Source: Streptomyces tubercidicus (GTDB lineage Bacteria; Actinomycetota; Actinomycetes; Streptomycetales; Streptomycetaceae). From it: a DNA stretch of 64,000 nt. Under the pieces are notes generated by a model. That model had not been told where the DNA came from, ran no database searches, and saw only the letters and a list, made by a program, of their open reading frames with translations. The stretch covers positions 7,440,001 through 7,504,000 of the forward strand of contig NZ_CP114205.1 in the NCBI RefSeq assembly GCF_027497495.1. The letters run 5' to 3'. The position numbers and the translations under genes were made by a program. Every line of letters begins with the position of its first letter. The first letter of the stretch is position 1. Shown here piece after piece: positions 17,416 through 26,500 of the stretch.

Positions 17416-19032
17416 TCAGTTCAGCGCGTCACCGCCGGCCGCGCCGGGGTCCTGGGCACCCGCCCCCGGGTCTTGCGCTCCCGTACCGGGGTCCTCGGCG
17501 CCCGCACCCGGGTCCCCCGCTCCCGCACCGGCGTCGCCGGCTCCGGCGCTGTCGGCCCCCGCGTTGCCGGCACCGGCGTTTCCCGCTCCGGCGCCGCCGG
17601 CTCCGGCAGCGGCGCCGCCCGCCGCGCCGTTGCCGCCGGCCGCGCCGTTGCCGCCGGCCGCGCCGTTGTCACCGCCGCCCGCGCCGTTGTCGCCGCCACC
17701 GGCGCCGATCTCCGCACCCGTGGCCTTGAGTGCGTCGGTGACCGGCTGGAAGAAGGTCTCGCCGCCCGCGGTGCAGTCGCCGCTGCCGCCGGAGGTCAGT
17801 CCGACGGCCGAGTCCTCGGAGAACATCGCGCCGCCGCTGTCGCCGGGCTCCGCGCAGACATCCGTCTGTATGAGGCCGTTGACGATATCGCCGTTGCCGT
17901 AGTTCACCGTCGCGTCCAGGCCGGTGACGGTGCCGTCGTGGAGGCCGGTGGTGCTGCCCGAGCGCTGCACCTTCATGCCGACGGCGGCCTCCGCGGCCTT
18001 GGTGATCTCCTGGGTGCTGCCATCGCCCAGGTCGACCGCGCTCTGCGGCTTCGCGGCGGTGTCGTCGTACTTGACCAGTGCGAAGTCGGTCTTCGGGAAC
18101 TTGGAATCGGCGACCGTGCCCAGCGGCTGGCCGCCGCCCTGGTCCGCCGTCCAGGTCTTGGAGTCGTTGCCGCAGTGACCGGCCGTCAGGAACGCCGGTG
18201 CGCCCTTGACCGTGACATTGAAGCCCAGTGAGCAGCGGGCGTTGCCGCCGAAGATGGCACTGCCGCCGACCGGCCCGGCGGCCTGCCCACCGCCTCCGGC
18301 ACCACCACCGCCGTCTCCTGCGCCGCCCGCGGCATCTCCGGCGCCACCTGCCGCGTCTCCTGCGCCACCCGCGGCGTCCCCCGCACCCCCTGCGGCATCT
18401 CCTGCGCCGCCCGCCGCGTCTCCTGCGCCACCCGCGGCATCACCGGCACCGCCCGCCGCATCTCCCGCACCGCCCGCGGCGCTGCCGGCCGCGCCTCCCG
18501 CGCCCCCGCCGTCGAACCGCTTGAACTCACCCTGCGACCGCTTGACGGTCACCATGCCCTCGCCCATGCCGTTCGTGGCCTTGGTGAGGGTGGCCATCTT
18601 TGCACCGGTGACCGTTCTGTCGGCGGTCACCACGATCTTGTTGGTCTTCGGGTCGATCGACCAGGCGGTGCCCGGCACCGCGGCGGACTCGCGCAGGGTC
18701 TTGGTACCGGACTTCAGCGCGGTCATGCTGTTCTGCACGACCCTGGCCACGGCGCCCTTGGCCCGGACGTTCGCGGCGTCGTCCTCGGACAGGACGTTCA
18801 TGACCAGGTGGCCCTTGGAGCCGTCCAGGTACCAGCCCGCGCCGTTGTCCTTGAGGTCCGCCTTCAGGGATGTCGCCAGCTGCGTGGCCGAGTGGGCGCT
18901 GAGCGTCTTCAGGGCCGCCGGCTGGTCCGTGCTCGCGTTGGCGTGGGGGAGCACGATCGCGGCGCCCGCGATGGCGACCGCAGCGGCGCCCGCGATGGCG
19001 CCGGTCCGCTTGTTCACATGTCGGTGGCTCAA
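17416..19032 (-). CDS. Secreted streptogrisin-like S1 serine protease with repeat linker
   Basis: 538 residues. A signal peptide (about 1-35, ending ANA) and a propeptide of the alpha-lytic protease type (about 36-165) precede a Gly/Ala/Asp repeat (GDAAGGA, seven near-identical units), then the chymotrypsin-fold domain. The triad is His286 (TAGHC), Asp316 (KTDFALV) and Ser399 (GDSGG). The C-terminal 100 residues are another low-complexity tail rich in Gly, Ala, Asn and Asp. The start is TTG 19032 with GGAGG eight bases ahead. The repeat between pro- and catalytic domain and the long tail are not part of classic streptogrisins; they may be linkers or cell-wall spacers. Confidence 0.9.
   Translation of the reverse strand: MSHRHVNKRTGAIAGAAAVAIAGAAIVLPHANASTDQPAALKTLSAHSATQLATSLKADLKDNGAGWYLDGSKGHLVMNVLSEDDAANVRAKGAVARVVQNSMTALKSGTKTLRESAAVPGTAWSIDPKTNKIVVTADRTVTGAKMATLTKATNGMGEGMVTVKRSQGEFKRFDGGGAGGAAGSAAGGAGDAAGGAGDAAGGAGDAAGGAGDAAGGAGDAAGGAGDAAGGAGDAAGGAGDGGGGAGGGGQAAGPVGGSAIFGGNARCSLGFNVTVKGAPAFLTAGHCGNDSKTWTADQGGGQPLGTVADSKFPKTDFALVKYDDTAAKPQSAVDLGDGSTQEITKAAEAAVGMKVQRSGSTTGLHDGTVTGLDATVNYGNGDIVNGLIQTDVCAEPGDSGGAMFSEDSAVGLTSGGSGDCTAGGETFFQPVTDALKATGAEIGAGGGDNGAGGGDNGAAGGNGAAGGNGAAGGAAAGAGGAGAGNAGAGNAGADSAGAGDAGAGAGDPGAGAEDPGTGAQDPGAGAQDPGAAGGDALN
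18319..18465. repeat. 21-base tandem repeat coding GDAAGGA, seven copies
   Basis: Seven in-frame 21-base units inside the protease gene, encoding GDAAGGA each. The units differ at synonymous third positions, so the protein repeat is kept while the DNA diverges, which suggests selection on the peptide. Confidence 0.85.
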
Positions 19033-19370
19033 TTCACTGACCTCCAGGGACGCACAGGAACGAGGCACACGGGCGACCGCGGTGCGTCGCGTCAGCACCC
19101 GTGTGGTGGTGCACACCCAGTCCTACGTAGCGCCGCACACCCCGGTCTCACGCCCACTCAAGCTGTGATGAATTCCGACGCTTGCGGGGGCGAACGTTTA
19201 CACTCCCGCGCCCGCCGGAGCCCGGTGCTGGTGGGGCGTAAAGGGCAGCTGTGACCGCGCTTAAGAAATCCTCGATGGACCGCACGGCCGACGTAAGGAA
19301 GATTTCCTGAGGAAGATCGGGCGTCCGGTGCGGGCCCCCGGCAGATCACGTACGTACGGGAGCCGCTGCG
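19033..19370. other. Divergent intergenic region, protease versus tdh
   Basis: 338 bases with no coding frame I would support. It must hold the promoters of the protease and threonine-catabolism genes; no clear boxes or RNA element recognised. Confidence 0.5.
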
Positions 19371-20399
19371 GTGAAGGCACTGGTCAAGGCGAAGACGGAA
19401 CCGGGTCTCTGGCTCATGGATGTGCCGGAACCGGCCATCGGCCCCGGGGATGTGCTGATCAAGGTGCTGCGCACCGGCATCTGTGGCACGGATCTGCACA
19501 TCCGGGCCTGGGACGGCTGGGCCCAGCAGGCCGTGACCGCCCCGCTGACGATCGGCCATGAATTCGTCGGCGAGGTGGTGGAGACCGGCCGCGATGTGGC
19601 CGAGGTCAAGGCCGGCGATCTGGTCAGCGGTGAGGGGCATCTGGTCTGCGGCAAGTGCCGCAACTGTCTGGCCGGCCGCCGCCATCTGTGCCGCGCCACG
19701 GTCGGCCTCGGCGTCGGCCGGGACGGTGCCTTCGCGGAGTACGTCGCGCTGCCCGCCACCAACGTCTGGGTGCACCGCGTCCCGGTGGACCTCGATATCG
19801 CCGCCGTCTTCGACCCGTTCGGCAACGCCGTGCACACCGCGCTGTCGTTCCCGCTGGTCGGCGAGGACGTGCTGATCACCGGCGCGGGCCCGATCGGCAT
19901 CATGGCCGCGGCCGTCGCCCGGCACGCCGGAGCCCGCAATGTCATGATCACGGACGTCAGCGAGGAGCGCCTCGCGCTGGCCCGCAAGGTCGGCGTCAGC
20001 CTCGCCCTCAACGTCGCCGACGCCACGATCGCCGACGGCCAGCGTGACCTGGGACTGCGCGAGGGCTTCGACATCGGGCTGGAGATGTCCGGGCGGCCCG
20101 AGGCGATGCGCGACATGATCACCAACATGACGCATGGTGGCCGGATCGCGATGCTCGGCCTGCCGGCCGAGGAGTTCGCCGTCGACTGGTCCCGGATCGT
20201 CACCTCCATGATCACGGTCAAGGGCATCTACGGCCGGGAGATGTTCGAAACCTGGTACGCGATGTCCGTGCTGCTCGAAGGCGGTCTCGACCTCTCGCCC
20301 GTGATCACCGGCCGCTACTCCTACCAGGACTTCGACGCCGCCTTCGACGACGCGGCCAGCGGCCGCAGCGGCAAGATCATCCTCGACTGGAGTGTTTGA
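19371..20399 (+). CDS. tdh: L-threonine 3-dehydrogenase
   Basis: 342 residues, zinc-dependent medium-chain dehydrogenase. It oxidises L-threonine to 2-amino-3-ketobutyrate with NAD+. Seen are the catalytic zinc site (GICGTDLHIRAWD, then GHE), the structural zinc loop with four Cys (CGKCRNCLAGRRHLC) and the Rossmann motif GAGPIGIMAA. GTG 371 bases past 19000 follows GGGAG. The next gene, kbl, completes the two-step conversion to glycine and acetyl-CoA; the pair is an operon with a 73 bp gap. Confidence 0.95.
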   Translation: MKALVKAKTEPGLWLMDVPEPAIGPGDVLIKVLRTGICGTDLHIRAWDGWAQQAVTAPLTIGHEFVGEVVETGRDVAEVKAGDLVSGEGHLVCGKCRNCLAGRRHLCRATVGLGVGRDGAFAEYVALPATNVWVHRVPVDLDIAAVFDPFGNAVHTALSFPLVGEDVLITGAGPIGIMAAAVARHAGARNVMITDVSEERLALARKVGVSLALNVADATIADGQRDLGLREGFDIGLEMSGRPEAMRDMITNMTHGGRIAMLGLPAEEFAVDWSRIVTSMITVKGIYGREMFETWYAMSVLLEGGLDLSPVITGRYSYQDFDAAFDDAASGRSGKIILDWSV

Positions 20400-20472
20400 T
20401 TTTCCGGCTCGGTTCGCCTCCCCGGCACGACAGCCTCATCACCCGCCTACCGCACCCCTAAGGAGCGCCCCC

Positions 20473-21672
20473 ATGCTCGATTCCGTCCGCACCGAACTGC
20501 GCGGCACCCTCGAAGAGATCCGCGCCGCCGGGCTGCACAAGCCCGAGCGCGTCATCGGCACCCCGCAGTCCGCGACGGTCGCGGTCACCGCCGGCGGCAA
20601 CCCCGGTGAGGTCCTCAACTTCTGCGCCAACAACTACCTCGGCCTCGCCGACCACCCCGAGGTCATCGCGGCCGCCCACGAAGCGCTCGACCGCTGGGGC
20701 TACGGCCTCGCCTCGGTCCGCTTCATCTGCGGCACCCAGGAGGTCCACAAGGAGCTGGAGCAGCGGATCTCCGGCTTCCTGGGCCAGGAGGACACCATCC
20801 TCTACTCCTCCTGCTTCGACGCCAACGGCGGTGTCTTCGAGACCCTGCTCGGCCCGGACGACGCGGTGATCTCCGACGCCCTCAACCACGCCTCCATCAT
20901 CGACGGCATCCGGCTGTGCAAGGCCCGCCGCTACCGCTACGCCAACCGCGATCTGGCCGATCTGGAAGCCCAGTTGAAGGAGGCGACCGCGGGCGGCACC
21001 GGCCGTACGCTGATCGTCACCGACGGCGTCTTCTCGATGGACGGCTATGTGGCGCCGCTGCGCGAGATCTGTGACCTGGCCGACCAGTACGGCGCCATGG
21101 TGATGGTCGACGACTCGCACGCGGTCGGCTTCGTCGGCCCCGGCGGCCGCGGCACCCCCGAGCTGCACGGCGTGATGGACCGGGTCGACATCATCACCGG
21201 CACCCTCGGCAAGGCCCTCGGCGGTGCCTCCGGCGGCTATGTCGCGGCCCGCGCCGAGATCGTCGCCCTGCTGCGCCAGCGCTCGCGCCCGTACCTCTTC
21301 TCCAACTCGCTCGCCCCGGTGATCGCGGCCGCCTCGCTGAAGGTGCTCGACCTGCTGGAGTCGGCCGGTGACCTGCGCGAGCGGCTCAACGCCAACACCG
21401 CGCTGTTCCGCTCGCGGATGACCGAGGAGGGCTTCGACATCCTCCCCGGCGACCACGCCATCGCCCCCGTCATGATCGGTGACGCGGCCGAGGCGGCCCG
21501 GATGGCGGAGCTGCTCCTGGAGCGCGGCGTCTACGTCATCGGCTTCTCCTACCCCGTGGTGCCGCAGGGCCAGGCGCGGATCCGCGTCCAGCTGTCCGCC
21601 GCCCACTCCACCGAGGACGTCAACCGCGCGGTCGACGCCTTCGTCGCAGCCAGGGCCGCGCTCGCGGGCTGA
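20473..21672 (+). CDS. kbl: Glycine C-acetyltransferase (2-amino-3-ketobutyrate CoA ligase)
   Basis: 399 residues, full length for the alpha-oxoamine synthase family. It cleaves 2-amino-3-ketobutyrate with CoA to glycine and acetyl-CoA using PLP. Motifs include FCANNYLGLADHP, the DDSHAVGFVG aspartate/histidine pair and GTLGKALGGASGGY, where Lys binds PLP. ATG 20473 has AAGGAG eight bases upstream; the frame runs further up into tdh but has no ribosome site there. Confidence 0.95.
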   Translation: MLDSVRTELRGTLEEIRAAGLHKPERVIGTPQSATVAVTAGGNPGEVLNFCANNYLGLADHPEVIAAAHEALDRWGYGLASVRFICGTQEVHKELEQRISGFLGQEDTILYSSCFDANGGVFETLLGPDDAVISDALNHASIIDGIRLCKARRYRYANRDLADLEAQLKEATAGGTGRTLIVTDGVFSMDGYVAPLREICDLADQYGAMVMVDDSHAVGFVGPGGRGTPELHGVMDRVDIITGTLGKALGGASGGYVAARAEIVALLRQRSRPYLFSNSLAPVIAAASLKVLDLLESAGDLRERLNANTALFRSRMTEEGFDILPGDHAIAPVMIGDAAEAARMAELLLERGVYVIGFSYPVVPQGQARIRVQLSAAHSTEDVNRAVDAFVAARAALAG

Positions 21673-21707
21673 CACCGCCCGCTCTCCGGTCCTGCGAGAC
21701 TGGGAGC

Positions 21708-22616
21708 ATGATCGAAGCACGACGGCTGCACATCCTCCGTGCGGTGGCCGACCACCGCACGGTCACCGCCGCGGCCGCCGCGCTCTATCTCACGCCCTCG
21801 GCGGTCTCCCAGCAGCTGGCCGCCCTGGAACAGGAGACCGGCCACCGACTGGTGGAGCGCAGCGCCCGCGGCGTACGGCTGACCGCCGCGGGCGACATCC
21901 TGCTCACCCACGCCAACGCCGTCCTGGCACAGCTGGAGCGCGCCGAGTCCGAGCTCGCCGCCTACGGTTCGGGAGAGGCGGGCACGGTGACCGTCGCCGC
22001 CTTCGCCACCGGCATCGGCCTGGTCGTCGCGCCCGCCCTCACCGCGCTGGCCCGTACGGCCCCCGGCATCCGGGTCCGTGTCCAGGACGCCGAGGGCGAC
22101 GCCAGTCTGCTGATGGTCCTCGACCGGCAGGTCGATGTGGCGGTGGCCGTCGAATACCGGGGCGCCCCGGGCGCCGACGACCCACGGCTGACCCGGGTCC
22201 CGCTCTACGCCGAGCCGTTCGACGCGGTGCTGCCGCCCGGTCACCGCCTCGCCGAGACGCCCCAGGTGGCCCTGGCCGAGCTCGCCGGCGACCCCTGGAT
22301 CGGCCCCTACCCCGGCAATCCCTGCCATGACGTGGTGGTCCTGGCCTGCGAATACGCCGGTTTCCAGCCGCGTCTGGAGCATACGTCCGACGACTTCCGC
22401 GCCGTGGTCGCACTCGCCTCGGCCGCGGCGGGCGTGGCGCTCGTCCCCCGCTCGGCGCTGCGCGATATGGACCTCACGGGGGTGGTGGTCCGCCCCGTCG
22501 ACGAGGTGGCTCCCACCCGCCGGGTCTTCGCCGCGGTACGCCGTGGCGCGGAGGAGCACCCGCTGTTCCGCCCGGTGCTTGCCGCCCTTCGGGAGGCGGC
22601 GGCGTCGCAGGGGTGA
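21708..22616 (+). CDS. LysR-family regulator
   Basis: 302 residues. N-terminal winged helix-turn-helix (LHILRAVADHRTVTAAAAAL, then LTPSAVSQQLAALEQE) and a C-terminal effector-binding fold. It begins 35 bp after kbl on the same strand, so it may be read with the threonine genes and could control them, or act elsewhere. Ligand unknown. Confidence 0.9.
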   Translation: MIEARRLHILRAVADHRTVTAAAAALYLTPSAVSQQLAALEQETGHRLVERSARGVRLTAAGDILLTHANAVLAQLERAESELAAYGSGEAGTVTVAAFATGIGLVVAPALTALARTAPGIRVRVQDAEGDASLLMVLDRQVDVAVAVEYRGAPGADDPRLTRVPLYAEPFDAVLPPGHRLAETPQVALAELAGDPWIGPYPGNPCHDVVVLACEYAGFQPRLEHTSDDFRAVVALASAAAGVALVPRSALRDMDLTGVVVRPVDEVAPTRRVFAAVRRGAEEHPLFRPVLAALREAAASQG

Positions 22617-22775
22617 GGGCGTCGCGGAGACGGCGGCAACCGCTGTGAGCATCACAGCGACGGTGCCCCGCCCGGCCGCTTCCGAAGTGCCCGCCCCGCC
22701 CCGCCATGGCAGGCTCATCACGGCGGCGGCCCGGTCGGGCTCCGGGGCAGCCCCGGTTCCGAGGAGGCGAGGCGC

Positions 22776-24134
22776 ATGTCGGTCGGCCCGGCCGGCCCGG
22801 TGGGCGAAGCGCCGACCACCGTGCCCCAGGACCCCTACGCGCTGGTGCGCACCCGCGGCTATCTGAAGCTGCTGCTGGTGGCGGCGGCCATCGGCTTCCC
22901 GGTCTGCGCCGTCGCGTTCGGCTTTCTCGCGCTGGTCCACGAGCTGGAACCGCTCATCTACCAGGACCTGCCGCGGGCGCTGGGCTTCGCCGGGACGCCC
23001 CTCTGGTGGCCGGTCCCGATGCTGCTGGTGGCCGGTCTCCTCGTCGGGCTGACCGTCCGTTATCTGCCCGGCGGCGGGGGCCATGAGCCGGCCGACGGGC
23101 TGGCGCTCCACGGTGCGCCCCCGCTCTCCGCGCTCCCCGGTGTCGTCCTTGCCGCCCTGGCCTCCCTCAGCTTCGGCGCGGTGGTCGGCCCCGAGGCGCC
23201 GCTGATCGCGCTCGGCGGCGGTCTGGCCGCGGGCGCCGTACGGCTGGTGGACCGTGGCGCGCCGGCTCAGACGGTCGCCACGGTGGGCGCGGCCGGCAGC
23301 TTCGCGGCGATCAGCGCGCTGCTCGGCTCCCCGCTGCTGGGGGCTTTCCTGCTGATGGAGGTGTCGGGGCTGGGCGGTCCGATGCTGGGAATCGTCCTGG
23401 TGCCTGGCCTGTTGGCGTCCGGCCTGGGGGCGCTGATCTTCACCGGGCTGGGGGACTGGACCGGGCTCGGTACGTACTCGCTCACGCTGCACGACATCCC
23501 CGCGGCCTCCGCGCCCACGATCGCGGAGTTCGGCTGGGCCCTGGTCATCGGGCTGGCCGCCGGGTTCGCCGCGACCGGGGTAGGGCGCCTCGCGCGGTTC
23601 CTCAAGGGGCATGTCGCCCGGCACCGGGTACCGGCCACGATGGTGATGGGTCTCGTGGTGGGCGCACTGGCGGTGGCGTTCGCCGCGTCCACCGGCAAGC
23701 CCGCCTCCGAGATGCTCTATTCGGGCCAGTCGGCGCTGGGTTCGCTGTTCCGGGACAGCGCCGGTTACACGGTGGGTGCGCTGCTGCTCCTCCTCCTGTG
23801 CAAGGGCCTGGCGTACTGCGCCTCGCTGAGCGCCTTCCGGGGCGGCCCGATCTTCCCGGCGCTGTTCCTGGGCGCGGCGGGCGGTGTGGCGCTGTCCCAC
23901 CTGCCCGGTCTGTCGCTCACCGCGGGCTTCGCGATGGGCGTCGGCGCGATGTGTGTGGCGATGCTCCGGCTGCCGATGACGTCGGTGCTGCTGGCCACGC
24001 TGCTGCTGGGGAAGAGCGGTCTGACGGTGATGCCGCTCGTGATCGTCGCCGTGGTTGTCGCCTACGTCGTGGCGCTGCGCCTCACCCCTGCCCCCGCACC
24101 GGACGCCCCGGCCCCCGCACCTCACCCCGCCTGA
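22776..24134 (+). CDS. ClC-family chloride channel or antiporter
   Basis: 452 residues with about ten to twelve membrane helices. ClC signatures are present in altered form: VGPEAPLIALGGG (usual GREGP region), then GSPLLGAFLLME and FRGGPIFPALFLG. It moves Cl- or a similar anion, possibly F-. The Glu in GPEAP is where the gating glutamate lies. ATG 22776 follows GAGGAGGCGAGG. No C-terminal CBS domains. Appears to be its own transcription unit. Confidence 0.88.
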   Translation: MSVGPAGPVGEAPTTVPQDPYALVRTRGYLKLLLVAAAIGFPVCAVAFGFLALVHELEPLIYQDLPRALGFAGTPLWWPVPMLLVAGLLVGLTVRYLPGGGGHEPADGLALHGAPPLSALPGVVLAALASLSFGAVVGPEAPLIALGGGLAAGAVRLVDRGAPAQTVATVGAAGSFAAISALLGSPLLGAFLLMEVSGLGGPMLGIVLVPGLLASGLGALIFTGLGDWTGLGTYSLTLHDIPAASAPTIAEFGWALVIGLAAGFAATGVGRLARFLKGHVARHRVPATMVMGLVVGALAVAFAASTGKPASEMLYSGQSALGSLFRDSAGYTVGALLLLLLCKGLAYCASLSAFRGGPIFPALFLGAAGGVALSHLPGLSLTAGFAMGVGAMCVAMLRLPMTSVLLATLLLGKSGLTVMPLVIVAVVVAYVVALRLTPAPAPDAPAPAPHPA

Positions 24135-24220
24135 CGACGTGTGGGTTCCGCCTCGCGCGGTCCCTCTGCCGCCGGGGCGGTGCGCGGCGTCCGGCGGGAG
24201 GGCGGGAATTACGAACCCCT

Positions 24221-24250
24221 ACCGGCCCCTACCGGCCCCGACCGGCCCCG
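24221..24250. repeat. Three tandem 10-base units
   Basis: ACCGGCCCCT followed by two ACCGGCCCCG units between the ClC gene and the convergent PHP gene. Purpose unknown. Confidence 0.7.
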
Positions 24251-24257
24251 CCCGCGC

Positions 24258-25289
24258 TCAGCCGTGCGGGGTCCGGCCCGTCCGCGTCCAGGTGGCCAAC
24301 TGGCGCTCCGTCCAGGTGTTGATGACCCGCTCCGGTGGTACGCCGCACTCCTCGGCGCGGGCGCAGCCGTAGATCTGCCAGTCCAGTTGGCCGGGTGCGT
24401 GGGCGTCGCTGTCGATGGAGAAGAGGGTGCCGGTCTCCAGCGCCTGGCGGAGCAGTCGGCGTGGGGGGTCGAGGCGGTCGGGGCGGCAGTTGATCTCCAC
24501 CGCGGTGTGGTGCTCGGCGCAGGCCGCGAACACCTCGTCGGCGTCGAACTGCGACTCCGGGCGCCGTTTGCCGGTGATCTGCCGCCCGGTGCAGTGGCCG
24601 AGCACATCCACCAGCGGATTACGGACCGCGGCCAGCAGCCGCCGGGTCATCGGCGCCTTGTCCATCCGCAGTTTGGAGTGCACCGAGGCGACCACCACAT
24701 CGAGCTGCTCCAGCAGCTCCGGCTCCTGGTCGAGTGAGCCGTCGTCGAGGATGTCGCACTCGATCCCGGTCAGCAGCCGGAACGGTGCCAGCCGCTCGTT
24801 CACCTCCGCCACCAGCGACAACTGCTGCCGCAGCCGCTCGGCGGTCAGTCCACGGGCGACGGTGAGCCGGGGGGAGTGGTCGGTCAGCACACACCAGCTG
24901 TGTCCGAGGTCGCGGGCGGCCCGTGCCATCGCCTCGACCGGACTGCCGCCGTCCGACCAGTCCGAGTGCAGATGGCAGTCGCCGCGCAGCGCCTGACGCA
25001 TCCGCTGCCCCTGGTCGCCCTCGACGAGCGGGCCGCCCGCCTCCTCCTCAAGGTGTGTCAGATACGCGGGCCGCGCGCCCGCCAGAGCCTCCTCGATCAC
25101 CCGGGTGGTTTTGGGGCCGAGCCCTTTGAGGCGCGCCAGCGAGCCGCTTCCGGCACGGGAGCGCAGTTCGTCGGCGGGGAGTGCGCCGATCACCGTCGCG
25201 GCCGTACGGAACGCCTGGACGCGGTAGGTCACCGCTCCCTGCCGCTCCAGCAGAAAGGCGATCCGCTCCAGCGCCTCCACGGGCTCCAC
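24258..25289 (-). CDS. PHP-domain protein, PolX C-terminal-like
   Basis: 343 residues. The first 90 residues carry helix-hairpin-helix-like DNA-binding segments (LARLKGLGPKTTRVIEEAL). The rest is a PHP phosphoesterase domain: GDCHLHSDWSDGG gives the first metal ligands, LTDHS the second, and the SDAHAPGQLDW end closes the site. It resembles the 3'-5' exonuclease half of family X DNA polymerase PolX, without the polymerase part. GTG 25289 is preferred because AAGGAG lies exactly upstream. It probably acts in DNA repair or as a phosphatase. Confidence 0.85.
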   Translation of the reverse strand: MEPVEALERIAFLLERQGAVTYRVQAFRTAATVIGALPADELRSRAGSGSLARLKGLGPKTTRVIEEALAGARPAYLTHLEEEAGGPLVEGDQGQRMRQALRGDCHLHSDWSDGGSPVEAMARAARDLGHSWCVLTDHSPRLTVARGLTAERLRQQLSLVAEVNERLAPFRLLTGIECDILDDGSLDQEPELLEQLDVVVASVHSKLRMDKAPMTRRLLAAVRNPLVDVLGHCTGRQITGKRRPESQFDADEVFAACAEHHTAVEINCRPDRLDPPRRLLRQALETGTLFSIDSDAHAPGQLDWQIYGCARAEECGVPPERVINTWTERQLATWTRTGRTPHG

Positions 25290-26106
25290 GTACGGCTCCT
25301 TCCCGGGGCGCCCGCCCCGCAGCGTCCATCTCACGGTGCCTCACCTGGTGGGCGGCTGCCACCGGGTGGGGCACCGGGGCGGCCGCGGCAGCCGGTACGG
25401 CCGGTGCGGTGGTGCGACCGGCGCGGTGGTGCCAATCGCCCATTACCGACGCATCCGAAGGTGCTCCGTTATGCGGTTATGTCCGTTGTCCGCTCACTCG
25501 ATCCGTTCCTGATCCGTTTCCGCAGAAATGGCATACGGATAGCGCCGATGAGTCCATTCCATATGTTCCGCACCGCAGATATCGCTGATGAACTCCGGGC
25601 GAATCGGGCGCACTTAATGCCCTTGTCGCATTCGGCCGGGCTCTGTCGGAAGTGTGTGTCGGAGTTGTCTGTCCGTATCGCGCCGAGGTGCCGTAAAAAT
25701 TGGCGGCCTTCAAGGAATCTGCACACCGAATGTGCAGTCGGTACACGCCCCACCGGGTCGCATCCCCACGCTGACCTGCGGCAAAGCGGTTTGGTGAGGG
25801 AATGTCCAGTTCGCCGATCGGGTGCTTGCCGGGGTTCCGGAAAAGAAACCGGAGGAGATGTGAAGAAGCTGCCACCAAGTCATGGACGGGCGTGCACGTC
25901 AGGTATTTCGAGGGGGTGATGACGCCCGGATCTGCGGCTGTCCGATTCGCAGTGCAACGCACCTGCGTGCTTTGATCCTTCGCACTGCGGGAGTCACCCC
26001 CCGGTTCCCGATATCGGGAACCCCGACTGCCGCTGCCGCGGCCGGGCCACTCCACCGGACGGTTCGGTCGCAGCTTTTTCGAGATATTCATCCGAAGGGA
26101 ATCATC
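25290..26106. other. Long, lower-GC intergenic region upstream of the bacteriocin-like locus
   Basis: 817 bases without a gene I can support. From about 25440 to 25870 base composition drops clearly below the surroundings and codon bias disappears. It holds a perfect 20-base palindrome at 26003-26022. The composition shift may mark transferred DNA or a long regulatory leader. Confidence 0.55.
26003..26022. promoter_or_regulatory. Perfect 20-base palindrome, likely operator
   Basis: GGTTCCCGAT joined directly to ATCGGGAACC, 84 bases ahead of the precursor ATG. Zero spacing and even arms suit a dimeric DNA-binding protein better than a terminator. Confidence 0.6.
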
Positions 26107-26322
26107 ATGAACTCCACCCCCCAGGTTCAGACGCAGGAAATCTCCGACAGCGACCTGGACAACGTGTCCGGTGGCCTCGTGGGTGGCGTGCTCGGCGCCG
26201 CTGACAGCATTGCCCCGGTCTCGGGCGCCGTGGGCACCGCCACCGGCCTGGTCGACGGTGTCGCCGGCACCGACACCACGGGCGTCGTCGGCACCGCCAC
26301 GGGCCTGGTCTCCGGTCTCTGA
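26107..26322 (+). CDS. Double-glycine precursor peptide, bacteriocin-like
   Basis: 71 residues. The leader ends in the double-glycine signal LDNVSGG at residues 17-23. Its acidic, hydrophobic pattern (EISDSDLDNV) is what peptidase-containing transporters recognise. The 48-residue core is Gly/Ala/Val/Thr-rich with two near-repeats (GAVGTATGLVDGV and GVVGTATGLVSGL) and no Cys, so no lanthionine or disulfide is possible. ATG 26107 follows AAGGGA. An HlyD-like protein and a peptidase ABC transporter lie just downstream, fitting cleavage and export. No modifying enzyme is present, so the product may be an unmodified pore-forming or glycine-zipper-like peptide. Confidence 0.85.
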   Translation: MNSTPQVQTQEISDSDLDNVSGGLVGGVLGAADSIAPVSGAVGTATGLVDGVAGTDTTGVVGTATGLVSGL

Positions 26323-26412
26323 GCCCCTTCTGTGCCACTGAGCGGCACAGCCGGCTTTGAACGGTGACAACGGCAGGTCGGCGCCCCCTCCTTGCCGACA
26401 TGCCGGGCCGGC

Positions 26413-26450
26413 TGCCCCGGTCCGCCCGGACTCCATCCGGGCCCGGGGCA
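26413..26450 (+). terminator. Attenuator hairpin after precursor
   Basis: Nested arms: TGCCCCGG (26413-26420) with CCGGGGCA (26443-26450), and inside GCCCGGA with TCCGGGC, separated by a 3-base bulge and a 5-base loop. It sits between precursor and transporter genes and should reduce read-through. A second small hairpin (26330-26350) follows the stop directly. Confidence 0.65.
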
Positions 26451-26500
26451 CCGGCCACCACCTGTCCGAACGAGAACGTTGCAGTTGAGGGAAGAGTGTC

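Noticed and set aside
17374..18231. Plus-strand frame opposite the protease gene tail
   Set aside because: It reads the complement of the Gly/Ala repeats; the minus strand has signal peptide, propeptide and catalytic triad.
21549..24125. Open frame of 858 codons on the minus strand opposite LysR and ClC genes
   Set aside because: Antisense artefact of GC-rich DNA; product is His/Gln/Arg-rich and featureless.
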